Source of the DNA: [Clostridium] symbiosum
GTDB taxonomy: Bacteria > Bacillota > Clostridia > Lachnospirales > Lachnospiraceae
Assembly: GCA_036419695.1 (NCBI GenBank)
Contig: CP143946.1
Coordinates: 2,102,001 to 2,166,000 of the forward strand
DNA: 64,000 nucleotides
Direction: 5' to 3'
Shown here: positions 43,322-52,387 of the stretch, one piece after another
Numbering within the stretch: the first letter of the stretch is position 1
Layout: each line of letters opens with the position of its first letter
Program-made: the position numbers and the translations under genes
The notes under the pieces: generated by a model
Told to the model about the DNA's origin: nothing
The model's database searches: none
What the model saw: the letters and a program-made list of their open reading frames with translations, nothing else

Positions 43322-44077
43322 ATGATAAGAGCGATTATGCATGGCTGCAACGGAGCCATGGGACAGGTGATAGCAGGAATTGCCCAGAATGACGAAGAAA
43401 TTACCATTGTAGCCGGTATCGATATTGCAGATAATAAGAGCAATCCATTTCCGGTCTTTCCGTCGCTTCGGGAGTGTACGGTGGATGCCGACGTGGTGAT
43501 TGACTTTTCAATTGCAAAAGCGGCGGATGCAATGCTCGACTGGTGTGCGGAGACGGGAACGCCTGTGGTAGTATGCACAACCGGCCTTTCCGACGAGCAG
43601 ATAAAGCGGGTGTCCGAAGTTTCCGAAAAGACGGCGGTTCTCCGCTCGGCCAACATGTCCCTGGGAGTAAACGTGCTTTTAAAGCTGGTGAAAGAAGCAG
43701 CCCAGGTTCTGGCCGCGGCAGACTTTGACATGGAGATTGTGGAAAAACACCATAACCAGAAGGTGGACGCGCCGAGCGGCACGGCCATTGCCCTGGCGGA
43801 CTCCATCAACGAGGCCATGGATCACGCATACCATTATAAGTATGACAGATCTGCGGAGCGCGTGAAACGCGATAAGAAAGAGATTGGAATCCAGGCGGTA
43901 CGCGGCGGCTCTATCGTCGGCGAGCACGATGTGATTTTCGCGGGCAGGGATGAAGTGGTGACATTCTCGCATACGGCGTATTCAAAAGCGATTTTTGCCA
44001 AAGGGGCGGTCCAGGCCGCTAAATTCCTGGCTGGTAAAGAGCCGGGGCTTTATACGATGGCGGACGTGATAGGATAA
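43322..44077 (+). CDS. dapB: 4-hydroxy-tetrahydrodipicolinate reductase
   Basis: 251 residues. Reduces the DapA product with NAD(P)H. N-terminal Rossmann region (MHGCNGAMGQVIAGIAQ), and the conserved substrate loop HHNQKVDAPSGTA (about residues 142-154) with catalytic His and Lys. Starts 24 bp after dapA behind GGAGG; same operon. Confidence 0.97.
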   Translation: MIRAIMHGCNGAMGQVIAGIAQNDEEITIVAGIDIADNKSNPFPVFPSLRECTVDADVVIDFSIAKAADAMLDWCAETGTPVVVCTTGLSDEQIKRVSEVSEKTAVLRSANMSLGVNVLLKLVKEAAQVLAAADFDMEIVEKHHNQKVDAPSGTAIALADSINEAMDHAYHYKYDRSAERVKRDKKEIGIQAVRGGSIVGEHDVIFAGRDEVVTFSHTAYSKAIFAKGAVQAAKFLAGKEPGLYTMADVIG

Positions 44078-44104
44078 CGCCGCGAAAATATCCAGTTTTT
44101 ACCA

Positions 44105-44134
44105 AAATAAAACCTTTCTTCACGGTACATACTA
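44105..44134 (+). promoter_or_regulatory. Possible forespore (sigma-G-like) promoter of the lipoprotein gene
   Basis: AAATA (44105-44109), 18 bp, CATACTA (44128-44134). The -10 is identical to that of the spoVA promoter; the -35 lacks the usual G. Tentative. Confidence 0.4.
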
Positions 44135-44157
44135 TGTGGTAGAAAGGAGATATTATT

Positions 44158-44478
44158 ATGAAAAAATCTAGACAGATCGTTTTAGGCATTATGTTAATTT
44201 TTGTCATGGCTTTAGCATCAGGATGCGGTGACGGACGAAATAATACGAAGTCCACAGAATCCACAGGACAGTCCCAGTCTGCCATCAGCGCCGAAAGCAC
44301 GGAAGGCGGAACCGCAAATGGACCAACCAACGGAATTGACGCAAAGGAGAGCACCGGTGTGCTTGACGGACTTGCAGACGACATCAAAGACGGTGCTGAG
44401 GACATAAAGAACGGAGCGGAGCATGCAGTTGATGACGGCACGGTTTCCTCCACAATGGAAAGTTCAGTGGGTGATTAA
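44158..44478 (+). CDS. Small lipoprotein, Ser/Thr-rich, possible spore-coat or germination protein
   Basis: 106 residues. Lipoprotein signal ending ALASGC, then a Ser/Thr/Gly-rich linker and an amphipathic acidic helix (LADDIKDGAEDIKNGAEHAV). GAAAGGAG precedes the ATG. Family unknown to me. A sigma-G-like promoter suggests forespore expression, which is inference. Confidence 0.7.
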   Translation: MKKSRQIVLGIMLIFVMALASGCGDGRNNTKSTESTGQSQSAISAESTEGGTANGPTNGIDAKESTGVLDGLADDIKDGAEDIKNGAEHAVDDGTVSSTMESSVGD

Positions 44479-44485
44479 AACGACT

Positions 44486-44552
44486 GAAAAAAGAACAGGC
44501 AGTCTGGTCATGAAAGGTTAAACCTTCTGGCCGGGCTGTTTTTCTTTTTTCT
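44486..44552 (+). terminator. Terminator of lipoprotein gene
   Basis: AACAG...TGGTCA pairs with TGGCC...CTGTT around an AAAGGTT/AACCTT inner stem; ends in TTTTTCTTTTTT. Confidence 0.7.
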
Positions 44553-44660
44553 CAGGCATGTGCAGGTAGCCATGGCATTTCAGATGCGTAAAAGATGCCT
44601 GCCCCAAAATGATTATCATTGTTAAACGGGTGGTTTGATGATAGAATGAAGAAAGAGTAT

Positions 44661-44721
44661 TGTAACAGTTCAGAAGTCAGTATTTTGCGCGGCGGTGTCC
44701 GGGGAGGCGCTGATAGTTACA
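44661..44721. repeat. REP-like element, family 2 (short)
   Basis: TGTAACAGTTCA start and GTTACA end form the outer arms; inner TATTTTGCGCGGCG resembles TATTCCGCGAAGCG in other copies. Confidence 0.5.
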
Positions 44722-44755
44722 GAGTAGTTATTATTCAGGACAGAGGATAAAGAGC

Positions 44756-46030
44756 ATGACAGTTATGAAAAATGAGCAGTGGATCAGGGAACGCTATGAA
44801 GAAATCTGCAGAACGGCTCCCGAAGAATATGCCCTGATCAGCCTTAAAATAAAACGGTTCCGTGTTTATAACCGTCTTTTCGGAAGAGAGGCGGGGGACA
44901 AACTGGCGGAGAGGGTATATCATTCGCTTCAGGCGTGGGTGAAGGAAGGCGGGTATGCGGCCAGGCTCAGTGTGGATTCCTTCTGCCTGCTTGTTAAGAT
45001 GTCCAGGGATTACGACGATATTTTTCACTATATCATCGAATTGAATGCCTGGGTGCGCGATATGCCGGGGGCGGAGGAAAAGGGGAAAGTATATACGGGA
45101 ATGGGAGTCTATCTGCTGACAGAGGAGCCGGTGGATTTCTATGTGGCCCTGTATAATGCGGATATATGCCGGGCCGAGTGCCCGGAGGTTCCTCTTCGGA
45201 ACTCTCATTTTGAAATCTTTGGAATGACCTATTGTGACAAGAACCTGGAGAGCTATGATTTCGAACAGATGATCCGGCCGGCTATGGACAACGGTGACTT
45301 TAAACTTTACCTGCAGCCCAAAGTGAATCTGAGGACGGGGGAAGTCTGTGAGGCAGAGGCCCTGGTGCGCTGGATTGATCCGGAACGCGGCATGATTCCG
45401 GTCGGTGACTTCCTGCCGGAACTGGATAAAAACGGACTGATCAGTGAGCTGGATCTCTATCTGTTTGAGAAGGTCTGCCGGAATATCAACAGGTGGATTG
45501 ACCTTTACGGAAAGAAGATTAAAATAAGTGTAAACCTTTCAAGCAATATGTTTAACTACCGGTATTTTCTGGATCACTACAAACAGGTTTACGACAAGGT
45601 GCCCTGCCCGAAAGACTGCATTGAGTTTGAACTTCTGGAAAGCATCGTCTTAAATCAGGTGGAGCGTGTAAGCCGGGTGGTAGAACAGATCAGGAAGTTT
45701 GGGTGCGGCTGTTCCCTGGATGACTTTGGAAGCGGTTTTTCCTCCTTCAGCGTTCTCACGAACGCGGAGCTGGATGCGCTGAAGATTGACCGTTCCCTGT
45801 TCCAGAATGAGGCGGATCCAAGGGAGAGAATTCTGATCCGCCACATAGTGGAGGTGGCGAAGGAGCTTAACATGAAGGTAGTTGCCGAGGGTGTTGAGAC
45901 CAGAGGATATGTGGAATTCCTGAAGGAACTGGATTGCGATTACATACAGGGCTACGTGTTCTACAGGCCGATGCCGGTAGAAGAATTCGAAGAAAAATTT
46001 GTGAAAAACGGTGAGTGTGCAGAGGTCTAG
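44756..46030 (+). CDS. EAL-domain cyclic-di-GMP phosphodiesterase with degenerate GGDEF domain
   Basis: 424 residues. N-terminal GGDEF-like domain where the signature is lost (RLSVDSF in place of GGDEF), so no cyclase is expected. C-terminal EAL domain keeps EAEALVRW (about residue 200), SVNLSSNMF, the FELLES Glu, LDDFGSGFSS, LKIDRS, AEGVET and QGYVFYRPMP; all metal and catalytic positions I can check are present, so phosphodiesterase activity is likely. No membrane segment. ATG 44756 or 44765 could start it. Confidence 0.92.
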   Translation: MTVMKNEQWIRERYEEICRTAPEEYALISLKIKRFRVYNRLFGREAGDKLAERVYHSLQAWVKEGGYAARLSVDSFCLLVKMSRDYDDIFHYIIELNAWVRDMPGAEEKGKVYTGMGVYLLTEEPVDFYVALYNADICRAECPEVPLRNSHFEIFGMTYCDKNLESYDFEQMIRPAMDNGDFKLYLQPKVNLRTGEVCEAEALVRWIDPERGMIPVGDFLPELDKNGLISELDLYLFEKVCRNINRWIDLYGKKIKISVNLSSNMFNYRYFLDHYKQVYDKVPCPKDCIEFELLESIVLNQVERVSRVVEQIRKFGCGCSLDDFGSGFSSFSVLTNAELDALKIDRSLFQNEADPRERILIRHIVEVAKELNMKVVAEGVETRGYVEFLKELDCDYIQGYVFYRPMPVEEFEEKFVKNGECAEV

Positions 46031-46124
46031 GCCCTGCACATTTCTTCTTTACAATTGAGGGCAAATCCGCTATAGTTGAAAAGGAGACATAAGGAGACAG
46101 GGAGAGGCAGCAGCAAAGGAGACG

Positions 46125-46553
46125 ATGCAGTTGCCGGGACATGGTAAGAGAGAAACAGGACAAACGTGCTGTGAGAAGCGGCGAAGATGCAGTTTGCTGA
46201 GAAACGGCCGCGTGGAACGGAGCCGTGAAAAGGACAGGAAGAAGAGGCGCAGGAGTCTCAGGCGTTTTTTCAAAAAAGTCCGTCTCAGGAGGAACCGCAG
46301 AAAAAGAGCGGCGTGTCTGCTTGTGCTGTCTGCGGCCGTGATTTATTTGATGATAATCGGAGCATACAGGGATTTATTCCTGTCGGTGAAAGAGTTTCGG
46401 GAGACGGGCGCCGTTTTGGAACGCGGTGCGGAGACGGACGACGTTATTATGGATGTATTCCGTATCTCCATCCGTTTAAAAAACGGTGAGATTCTGTTTT
46501 ACCGAGAGAGGACGGAGAAAAGCGGGAAAACGATTGATAATGACCGCCCCTGA
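46125..46553 (+). CDS. Arg/Lys-rich single-pass membrane protein, hypothetical
   Basis: 142 residues. Very basic N-terminal half (about 30 Arg/Lys in the first 65 residues), one membrane helix (ACLLVLSAAVIYLMIIGAY) and a C-terminal domain (DVIMDVFRISIRLKNGEILF). Ribosome binding site AAAGGAG is only 3 nt from the ATG, so the start is doubtful and the first 50 residues may be untranslated. No family recognised. Confidence 0.45.
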   Translation: MQLPGHGKRETGQTCCEKRRRCSLLRNGRVERSREKDRKKRRRSLRRFFKKVRLRRNRRKRAACLLVLSAAVIYLMIIGAYRDLFLSVKEFRETGAVLERGAETDDVIMDVFRISIRLKNGEILFYRERTEKSGKTIDNDRP

Positions 46554-46585
46554 ATGCTTATTAATTATTTTAATAAAACACGCTA

Positions 46586-46614
46586 TTGATTTTACCCAGA
46601 CAGTGTATTATAAT
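46586..46614 (+). promoter_or_regulatory. purC promoter
   Basis: TTGATT (46586-46591), 17 bp, TATAAT (46609-46614), about 57 bp before purC. Confidence 0.7.
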
Positions 46615-46671
46615 TTCTACTGAAACAAAGCTCGTTTATATTAATAACTTATAAATAAAAAGGACAGGTGG

Positions 46672-47394
46672 ATGCAGATGAAAAAAGTAGATTTGTTATA
46701 CGAAGGAAAAGCAAAGAAAGTTTACACAACGGAAGATCCGGACATCTTAATTGTAGATTACAAAGATGATGCAACCGCATTCAACGGACTGAAAAAGGGA
46801 ACAATCGTAGGTAAAGGCGCAATCAACAACCGTATGACAAATCATATTTTCAGGCTGCTTGAAGCCGAAGGCGTACCGACTCATTTAGTAGAAGAGCTGA
46901 GCGACAGAGAGACCGCTGTAAAGAAGGTTGAGATCGTGCCGCTTGAGGTTATCATCAGAAACTTCTCCGCAGGCAGCTTTGCTAAGAAGATGGGTATGGA
47001 AGAGGGAATCGAATTCAAGTGCCCAACCCTGGAATTCAGCTACAAGAATGACGACTTAGGCGATCCGTTTATCAATAAATACTATGCACTGTCCCTTGAA
47101 CTGGCTACAGAGGAAGAGATTGATGCCATCACAAAATATGCATTCAAGGTAAATGAAGTAATGCGCAGGTATTTCGGCAGCCTTGGAATTGAATTAATCG
47201 ACTTCAAGATCGAATTTGGCCGTTACCATGGACAGATTATCCTGGCTGACGAGGTATCTCCTGATACATGCCGTCTTTGGGACAAAGAGACACATGAAAA
47301 ACTTGACAAAGACCGTTTCAGACGCGATATGGGCAATGTAGAGGACGCATACAACGAAGTGTTCAGACGTCTTGGAATTGCCGACAGAAAGTAA
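46672..47394 (+). CDS. purC: Phosphoribosylaminoimidazole-succinocarboxamide synthase
   Basis: 240 residues. Joins aspartate to CAIR in purine synthesis. SAICAR-synthase signatures: LLYEGKAKKVY, DYKDDATAFNG, VKKVEIVPLEVIIRN, IDFKIEFG and LADEVSPDTCRLWD. ATG at 46672 or 46678, each with a good Shine-Dalgarno. It is separated from purB by a terminator-like hairpin. Confidence 0.97.
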   Translation: MQMKKVDLLYEGKAKKVYTTEDPDILIVDYKDDATAFNGLKKGTIVGKGAINNRMTNHIFRLLEAEGVPTHLVEELSDRETAVKKVEIVPLEVIIRNFSAGSFAKKMGMEEGIEFKCPTLEFSYKNDDLGDPFINKYYALSLELATEEEIDAITKYAFKVNEVMRRYFGSLGIELIDFKIEFGRYHGQIILADEVSPDTCRLWDKETHEKLDKDRFRRDMGNVEDAYNEVFRRLGIADRK

Positions 47395-47417
47395 TATCCG
47401 CCGACGATTGAGAAAAC

Positions 47418-47460
47418 TTACGGCTTCCGCTATAATGAATGGTGGAAGCCGGTTTTATTG
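47418..47460 (+). terminator. Hairpin terminator after purC
   Basis: CGGCTTCC (47421-47428) pairs with GGAAGCCG (47444-47451), then GTTTTATTG. Confidence 0.65.
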
Positions 47461-47525
47461 ATGGCGGCGGCCTGCGTTCGCGGCCCACTATAAACTTAAC
47501 ACAATAAAAGAAGAGAGGTAAAATC

Positions 47526-48956
47526 ATGTACGACAGATATGTTAGCCCCCTTTCAGAGCGTTATGCCAGTAAAGAAATGCAGTATATTTTCTCACCGGAG
47601 AAAAAGTTCAGGACCTGGAGAAAACTCTGGATCGCACTTGCCGAGACGGAGAAGGAGCTGGGCCTTTCGATTACCCAGGAGCAGATCGATGAATTAAAAG
47701 CACATCAGGACGAGATTAATTTCGAGGTGGCAAAGGAGCGCGAAAAGCAGGTGCGCCACGACGTCATGTCCCATGTATACGCATACGGCGTTCAGTGTCC
47801 GAAGGCAAAAGGCATTATCCATCTCGGAGCTACCTCCTGCTATGTAGGAGATAATACGGACATTATCATCATGGCCGAGGCTCTTTCGTTGGTACGGAAA
47901 AAGCTGATCAATGTCCTTGATGAGATGGCAAAGTTTGCTGAGCGGTACAAGGCTCAGCCGACGCTTGCATTTACCCATTTCCAGCCGGCCCAGCCGACGA
48001 CGGTGGGCAAGAGGGCCACACTTTGGATGATGGAGCTGAAGCTGGATCTGGATGATCTTGATTACCTCATTCACTCTCTGCGCCTTTTAGGTTCCAAGGG
48101 AACGACGGGAACCCAGGCAAGCTTCCTGGAGCTGTTCGACGGCGACCATACAAAGTGCAGAAAACTGGATCAGATGATTGCAGAGAAGATGGGATTCGAG
48201 GGCTGCTATCCGGTATCGGGCCAGACCTATTCGAGAAAAATCGACAGCCGCGTGATGAGCGTCCTTGCCGGAATCGCACAGAGCGCCCACAAATTCTCCA
48301 ACGATATCCGCCTTCTTCAGCATTTGAAGGAAGTGGAAGAGCCTTTTGAGAAGAACCAGATTGGTTCCTCCGCTATGGCATACAAGAGAAACCCGATGAG
48401 AAGCGAGCGTATGGCGTCTCTGGCCAACTACGTGATGGCCGATATGATGAACCCGATGATGGTTGCCTCCACCCAGTGGTTTGAGAGAACACTGGACGAC
48501 TCCGCCAATAAGCGCTTAAGCATTCCGGAGGGATTCCTGGCAATTGACGGTATCCTGGATCTCTATCTGAATGTGGTGGACGGACTCGTGGTATACCCGA
48601 AAGTAATCGAGAAACGCCTGATGTCCGAGCTGCCGTTCATGGCTACAGAGAATATTATGATGGATGCCGTAAAAGCCGGCGGAGACAGACAGGAGCTGCA
48701 TGAGAAGATCCGCACGCTCTCCATGGAAGCAGGCCGCAACGTAAAAGAACAGGGCCTCGACAATAACCTTCTGGAACTGATCGCAGCCGATCCCGCATTC
48801 AACCTGACGATTGAGGAATTGAAACAGGCCATGGATCCTTCCAGGTATACGGGCCGCGCCAAAGAGCAGGTGGAGGAATTCCTTGAGGAAGTGATTCAGC
48901 CTGTGCTGGATGCCAATAAAGAAGAACTGGGCGTGAAAGCTGAGATTAACGTGTAA
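47526..48956 (+). CDS. purB: Adenylosuccinate lyase
   Basis: 476 residues. Cleaves SAICAR and adenylosuccinate. Fumarase/aspartase superfamily with signature SSAMAYKRNPMRSERM, HLGATSCYVGDN near the N-terminus and TTGTQASFLELF. GAGAGG precedes the ATG. The last codons begin an 18-bp tandem repeat that continues past the stop. Confidence 0.97.
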   Translation: MYDRYVSPLSERYASKEMQYIFSPEKKFRTWRKLWIALAETEKELGLSITQEQIDELKAHQDEINFEVAKEREKQVRHDVMSHVYAYGVQCPKAKGIIHLGATSCYVGDNTDIIIMAEALSLVRKKLINVLDEMAKFAERYKAQPTLAFTHFQPAQPTTVGKRATLWMMELKLDLDDLDYLIHSLRLLGSKGTTGTQASFLELFDGDHTKCRKLDQMIAEKMGFEGCYPVSGQTYSRKIDSRVMSVLAGIAQSAHKFSNDIRLLQHLKEVEEPFEKNQIGSSAMAYKRNPMRSERMASLANYVMADMMNPMMVASTQWFERTLDDSANKRLSIPEGFLAIDGILDLYLNVVDGLVVYPKVIEKRLMSELPFMATENIMMDAVKAGGDRQELHEKIRTLSMEAGRNVKEQGLDNNLLELIAADPAFNLTIEELKQAMDPSRYTGRAKEQVEEFLEEVIQPVLDANKEELGVKAEINV

Positions 48957-49024
48957 GCCGAGATTGACATGAAAGTCGGGATTGACGCGTAAGTCGAGAT
49001 TAACGTGAAAAAGCTGAGATTAAC
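48933..49024 (+). repeat. 18-bp tandem repeats across the purB stop codon
   Basis: Units GTGAAAGCTGAGATTAAC (48933-48950), then 48951-48968, 48969-48986, 48987-49004 and a 20-bp unit 49005-49024. Only the first is coding; the second unit contains the stop (GTGTAA). Differences are mostly single substitutions. Confidence 0.8.
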
Positions 49025-49030
49025 TTTATA

Positions 49031-49086
49031 ATGAGATTCCCCTTACGCCCGCACTGGATGTGCAGGAAGGGGAATCTCATTTTTAT
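49031..49086 (+). terminator. Terminator of purB
   Basis: ATGAGATTCCCCTT (from 49031) pairs with AAGGGGAATCTCAT (to about 49080), followed by TTTTTATT. Confidence 0.85.
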
Positions 49087-49087
49087 T

Positions 49088-49120
49088 GAGGGCAATGAAA
49101 AGTTCTTGAAGCGAGCTTTC
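49088..49120. repeat. REP-like family 1, decayed copy
   Basis: GGGCAATGAAAAGTTCTTGA keeps the left arm of the family 1 palindrome; GAAGCGAGCTTTC is the degenerate right half. The rest of this intergenic stretch to 49270 contains no convincing gene; a 71-residue plus-strand frame here has no ribosome binding site. Confidence 0.5.
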
Positions 49121-49270
49121 GGTCGTTGTCCGCCGGCGGTGATTGCCGGATCGGACCCGGAAGAAACCACGATTGACGAAAGACCCAGAATCGAATACAC
49201 TGTAATAGTCAAAAATAAAGGCGTATCGATAAAGACATACCGATAGAGACGCACCGAAGGGAATCAGGCC

Positions 49271-50167
49271 ATGGATAAACACGGAAAAATCAATCTGGAG
49301 TATTATAAGGTATTTTATTATGTTTGCAGAAGCGGAGGAATTACGGCTGCCGCAGAGGAACTCTGCATTTCCCAGCCTGCCGTCAGCCAGGCGGTGCACC
49401 AGTTGGAGGCTGCGCTCGGATGCCGCCTGTTCCTGCGCACATCAAAGGGCGTGAAACTCACCAGAGAGGGAGAAGTGCTCCATTCTTATATAAAAAGAGG
49501 TATTGAATCAATCTATGATGGGGAAGATACTCTGAAAAGGATACAGGATCTGGATACGGGAGAGATTCGGATCGGGGCCAGCGATATGACCCTTCAGTTC
49601 TATCTGCTGCCATATCTGGAAAAATTTCATGAACGATATCCGAAGATCAAGGTGAATGCGTCAAACGGGCCGACGCCGGAGACACTGGAGTTTCTAAACG
49701 AGGGAAAAATTGATTTCGGGATCGTCAGCACACCGTTTGAAGCGCGGCCGGGCGTAGAAAGCATCCCCGTAAAAGAGGTGGAAAATATCTTTATTGCCGG
49801 TCCGAAGTTTGGGAAAGAGCTTCAGGGGCGCCGGCTGAAATACAGTGAGCTTTTGGATTATCCATGTATCTTCCTCGAAAAGAAGACAAGCACCAGGCGG
49901 TTTATGGATTTGTTCCTGGAAGAGAAAGGAATAACGCTGGAACCGGAATTTGAACTGGCCACCAGCGATATGATTGTCCAGTTTGCCAAAAGAAACCTGG
50001 GAATCGGGTGCCTGATGTCCGATTTTGCGAAAGAGGCCCTTGAGCTTGGGGAAGTTTTCAGGCTGGAATTCGGGGAGGAGATGCCCCACAGGCATTTTTG
50101 CCTGGTAACATCGAAAAAATCTTATATCTCTCCGGCTGCGGCAAGACTTTTGGCCGAACTTAAATAA
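49271..50167 (+). CDS. LysR family transcriptional regulator
   Basis: 298 residues. Winged helix N-terminus (YYVCRSGGITAAAEELCISQ then PAVSQAVHQLEAALGCRLF) and a two-lobed effector-binding domain (IRIGASDMTLQFYLLPYL, DFGIVSTPFE). Lies between purB and purA; whether it regulates purine genes is not clear. Its effector is unknown. GAAGGGAA precedes the ATG. Confidence 0.93.
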   Translation: MDKHGKINLEYYKVFYYVCRSGGITAAAEELCISQPAVSQAVHQLEAALGCRLFLRTSKGVKLTREGEVLHSYIKRGIESIYDGEDTLKRIQDLDTGEIRIGASDMTLQFYLLPYLEKFHERYPKIKVNASNGPTPETLEFLNEGKIDFGIVSTPFEARPGVESIPVKEVENIFIAGPKFGKELQGRRLKYSELLDYPCIFLEKKTSTRRFMDLFLEEKGITLEPEFELATSDMIVQFAKRNLGIGCLMSDFAKEALELGEVFRLEFGEEMPHRHFCLVTSKKSYISPAAARLLAELK

Positions 50168-50312
50168 GCGTGGATTATGTCAAACATAAATAATATTGAT
50201 TTTACTTATGAAGAGAATTCGTGTATCCTAAGCATGTAAACAACGGGTTGAAGATCAGCCGCGGGCTGATTGATAAAAAACGACAACAACGATTCCTGGG
50301 AGGAAAATATTC

Positions 50313-51590
50313 ATGGTAAGAGCAATAGTAGGAGCAAACTGGGGAGACGAGGGCAAGGGTAAAATTACGGATATGCTGGCCGAAGAGTCGGATATTATCA
50401 TCCGGTTCCAGGGAGGAAGCAATGCGGGCCATACAATTATCAACGATTACGGCCGTTTCGCCCTTCATCTGCTGCCGTCCGGCGTATTTTACAATCACAC
50501 AACCAGCATTATCGGCAACGGTGTGGCATTAAATATCCCCTATCTTGTCAATGAGATAAATGACCTTGTCTCAAAAGGCGTGCCAAAACCCAGAATCCTG
50601 GTATCCGACCGGGCCCAGATTCTGATGCCTTACCATGTGCAGTTCGACGAATACGAGGAGGAGCGTCTCGGAGGAAAGTCCTTCGGTTCCACAAAATCCG
50701 GTATTGCGCCGTTCTACTCAGATAAATATGCAAAAATCGGTTTCCAGGTCAGCGAGCTTTTCGACGCGGCGGGCCTGAAGGAGAAAATTTGCCGGGTATG
50801 CGAGACAAAGAATGTGCTTCTTGAGCATCTTTACCACAAACCGCTCCTTGATCCGGAACAGCTTTTTGAAGAAATGATGAAATATAAAGAGATGGTGGAG
50901 CCGTATGTCTGCGACGTATCTTCCTATCTCTACCATGCAATCAGGGAAGGAAAAAACATCCTGCTGGAAGGCCAGTTAGGCTCATTAAAAGATCCGGACC
51001 ACGGCATTTACCCGATGGTTACCTCCTCCTCCACCCTGGCGGCTTACGGCGCCATCGGAGCAGGCATTCCTCCCTATGAGATTAAAAACATCACGACGGT
51101 CGTAAAGGCATACTCCAGCGCAGTCGGCGGCGGAGCCTTTGTAAGCGAAATCTTCGGCGAGGAAGCCGACGAGCTGAGACGCCGCGGCGGAGACAAGGGA
51201 GAATTCGGCGCTACAACAGGCCGTCCGAGACGCGTGGGCTGGTTCGACGCCGTTGCCAGCAGATACGGCTGCCGCATCCAGGGAACAACAGAAGCCGCCC
51301 TGACCGTATTAGACGTGCTCGGCTACCTGGACGAGCTCACAATCTGTACCGGCTATGAGATAGACGGAGAAATCGTCAAAGACTTCCCTGTAACCTATAA
51401 ACTGGAGAAAGCAAAACCCGTCTATAAAAAAATGCCGGGCTGGAAATGCGATATCAGGGGAATCCGTGAATACAGCAAACTTCCGGCAGAGTGCCGCGCA
51501 TACATCGAGGAAATCCAGAAGGAAATCGGGGTTCCGATTACGATGGTGTCGAATGGACCTGGAAGAAATGAGATTATAAGGGTGAAGTAG
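50313..51590 (+). CDS. purA: Adenylosuccinate synthase
   Basis: 425 residues. GTP-dependent first step from IMP to AMP. GANWGDEGKGKITDMLAE at the N-terminus (catalytic Asp and P-loop), GGSNAGHTI (catalytic His), EGQLGSLKDPDHG and GATTGRPRRVGWFD are all present. GGGAGG precedes the ATG. Its stop abuts the second copy of the composite repeat element. Confidence 0.97.
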   Translation: MVRAIVGANWGDEGKGKITDMLAEESDIIIRFQGGSNAGHTIINDYGRFALHLLPSGVFYNHTTSIIGNGVALNIPYLVNEINDLVSKGVPKPRILVSDRAQILMPYHVQFDEYEEERLGGKSFGSTKSGIAPFYSDKYAKIGFQVSELFDAAGLKEKICRVCETKNVLLEHLYHKPLLDPEQLFEEMMKYKEMVEPYVCDVSSYLYHAIREGKNILLEGQLGSLKDPDHGIYPMVTSSSTLAAYGAIGAGIPPYEIKNITTVVKAYSSAVGGGAFVSEIFGEEADELRRRGGDKGEFGATTGRPRRVGWFDAVASRYGCRIQGTTEAALTVLDVLGYLDELTICTGYEIDGEIVKDFPVTYKLEKAKPVYKKMPGWKCDIRGIREYSKLPAECRAYIEEIQKEIGVPITMVSNGPGRNEIIRVK

Positions 51591-52387
51591 TGAGAACGCC
51601 GCCGGAACGGTCGGGGGGCGGGATGGGGAGAGAGGTTTATGAGTCTTCAGTCCCGGGGGGGGAGGTTGTCGCGGGTGGGGAATCCGGGCAGAAAAAGTTC
51701 CTTCGGGAAACGCTTGCGCTCTTTGGAGTACATAGTGGTACTAACCTCGAAAAGACCTCGGTAAGTACCAATGAACTCCCAGGTTCCCTGCGGAATCTTT
51801 TTCTCCCGGATTCCCCACGGGAAGGTTATGGCCCGGGACTGAAGACGCGAAGGTTGTCGCCATCCCGTACCCTGGCCTGCGGCCGCTGATTTGTTCTCCT
51901 CCTTCAAGAGGAGGGGGGATTTGTCGCAACCACTACGTGCTATTGGAGGCAGAGAGACTGCCTCCTTTTTTGTGGATTAAATTTCTATTCTAAATTCAGT
52001 ATTAGATGCAATCAGACTATAAAAGTATCACTTCCACATAATGGGCAGTGACAATCCTCCCATCCGCACTTGACGAAAGAGACAATCAGCCTCTGAAGAT
52101 GCCGGACGGGGCGGTCCCTTCGCGGTCTTCAGTCCCGGCCGATAAACTGCCTGGGGGGAAGGAGGGAGAAAACTTTCCGAAGGGGACATTGGAATCCGCC
52201 GGTGCTTGCTGAGGCTTTTTCGAAGCTAGCATCCGCTGCGCATTCCACAAGCGGGAGCGGGTCCCCGTAGGAATTTTTTCTCCCGGATTCCCCTCACCAC
52301 ACCCTCCCCCCCGGGACTGAAGACTCACCACACAACCACACCCCCGCCCGTCATCCCCCAGCGGCGTCCTCGCATCTCAACTAAATC
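51591..52387. repeat. Composite three-armed inverted-repeat element, copy 2 (reverse orientation)
   Basis: Reverse-complement relative of 27517-28416, filling the gap between the purA stop and the stop of the convergent small gene. Ends: GAGAACGCCGC (51592-51602) against GCGGCGTCCTC (about 52361-52371). First arm matches copy 1 arm B: GTCTTCAGTCCCGG (51643-51656)/CCGGGACTGAAGAC (51833-51846), GGGGAATCCGGG (51677-51688)/CCCGGATTCCCC (51805-51816). Last arm matches arm A: GTCTTCAGTCCCGG (52125-52138)/CCGGGACTGAAGAC (52311-52324). The central arm keeps TTGTCGCAACCAC and CAGTGACAATCC flanks, but its middle (about 51935-52045) is unrelated to copy 1 and shorter. About 90 percent identity in the conserved arm by eye. 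Confidence 0.85.
51945..51971 (+). terminator. Terminator-like hairpin inside copy 2 core
   Basis: GGAGGCAG (51945-51952) pairs with CTGCCTCC (51958-51965), followed by TTTTTT. It lies in the copy-specific middle and would end plus-strand transcription from purA or from within the element. Confidence 0.75.

Noticed and set aside
49031..49246. 71-codon frame after purB
   Set aside because: Starts inside the purB terminator stem, runs over a REP-like remnant, no ribosome binding site.
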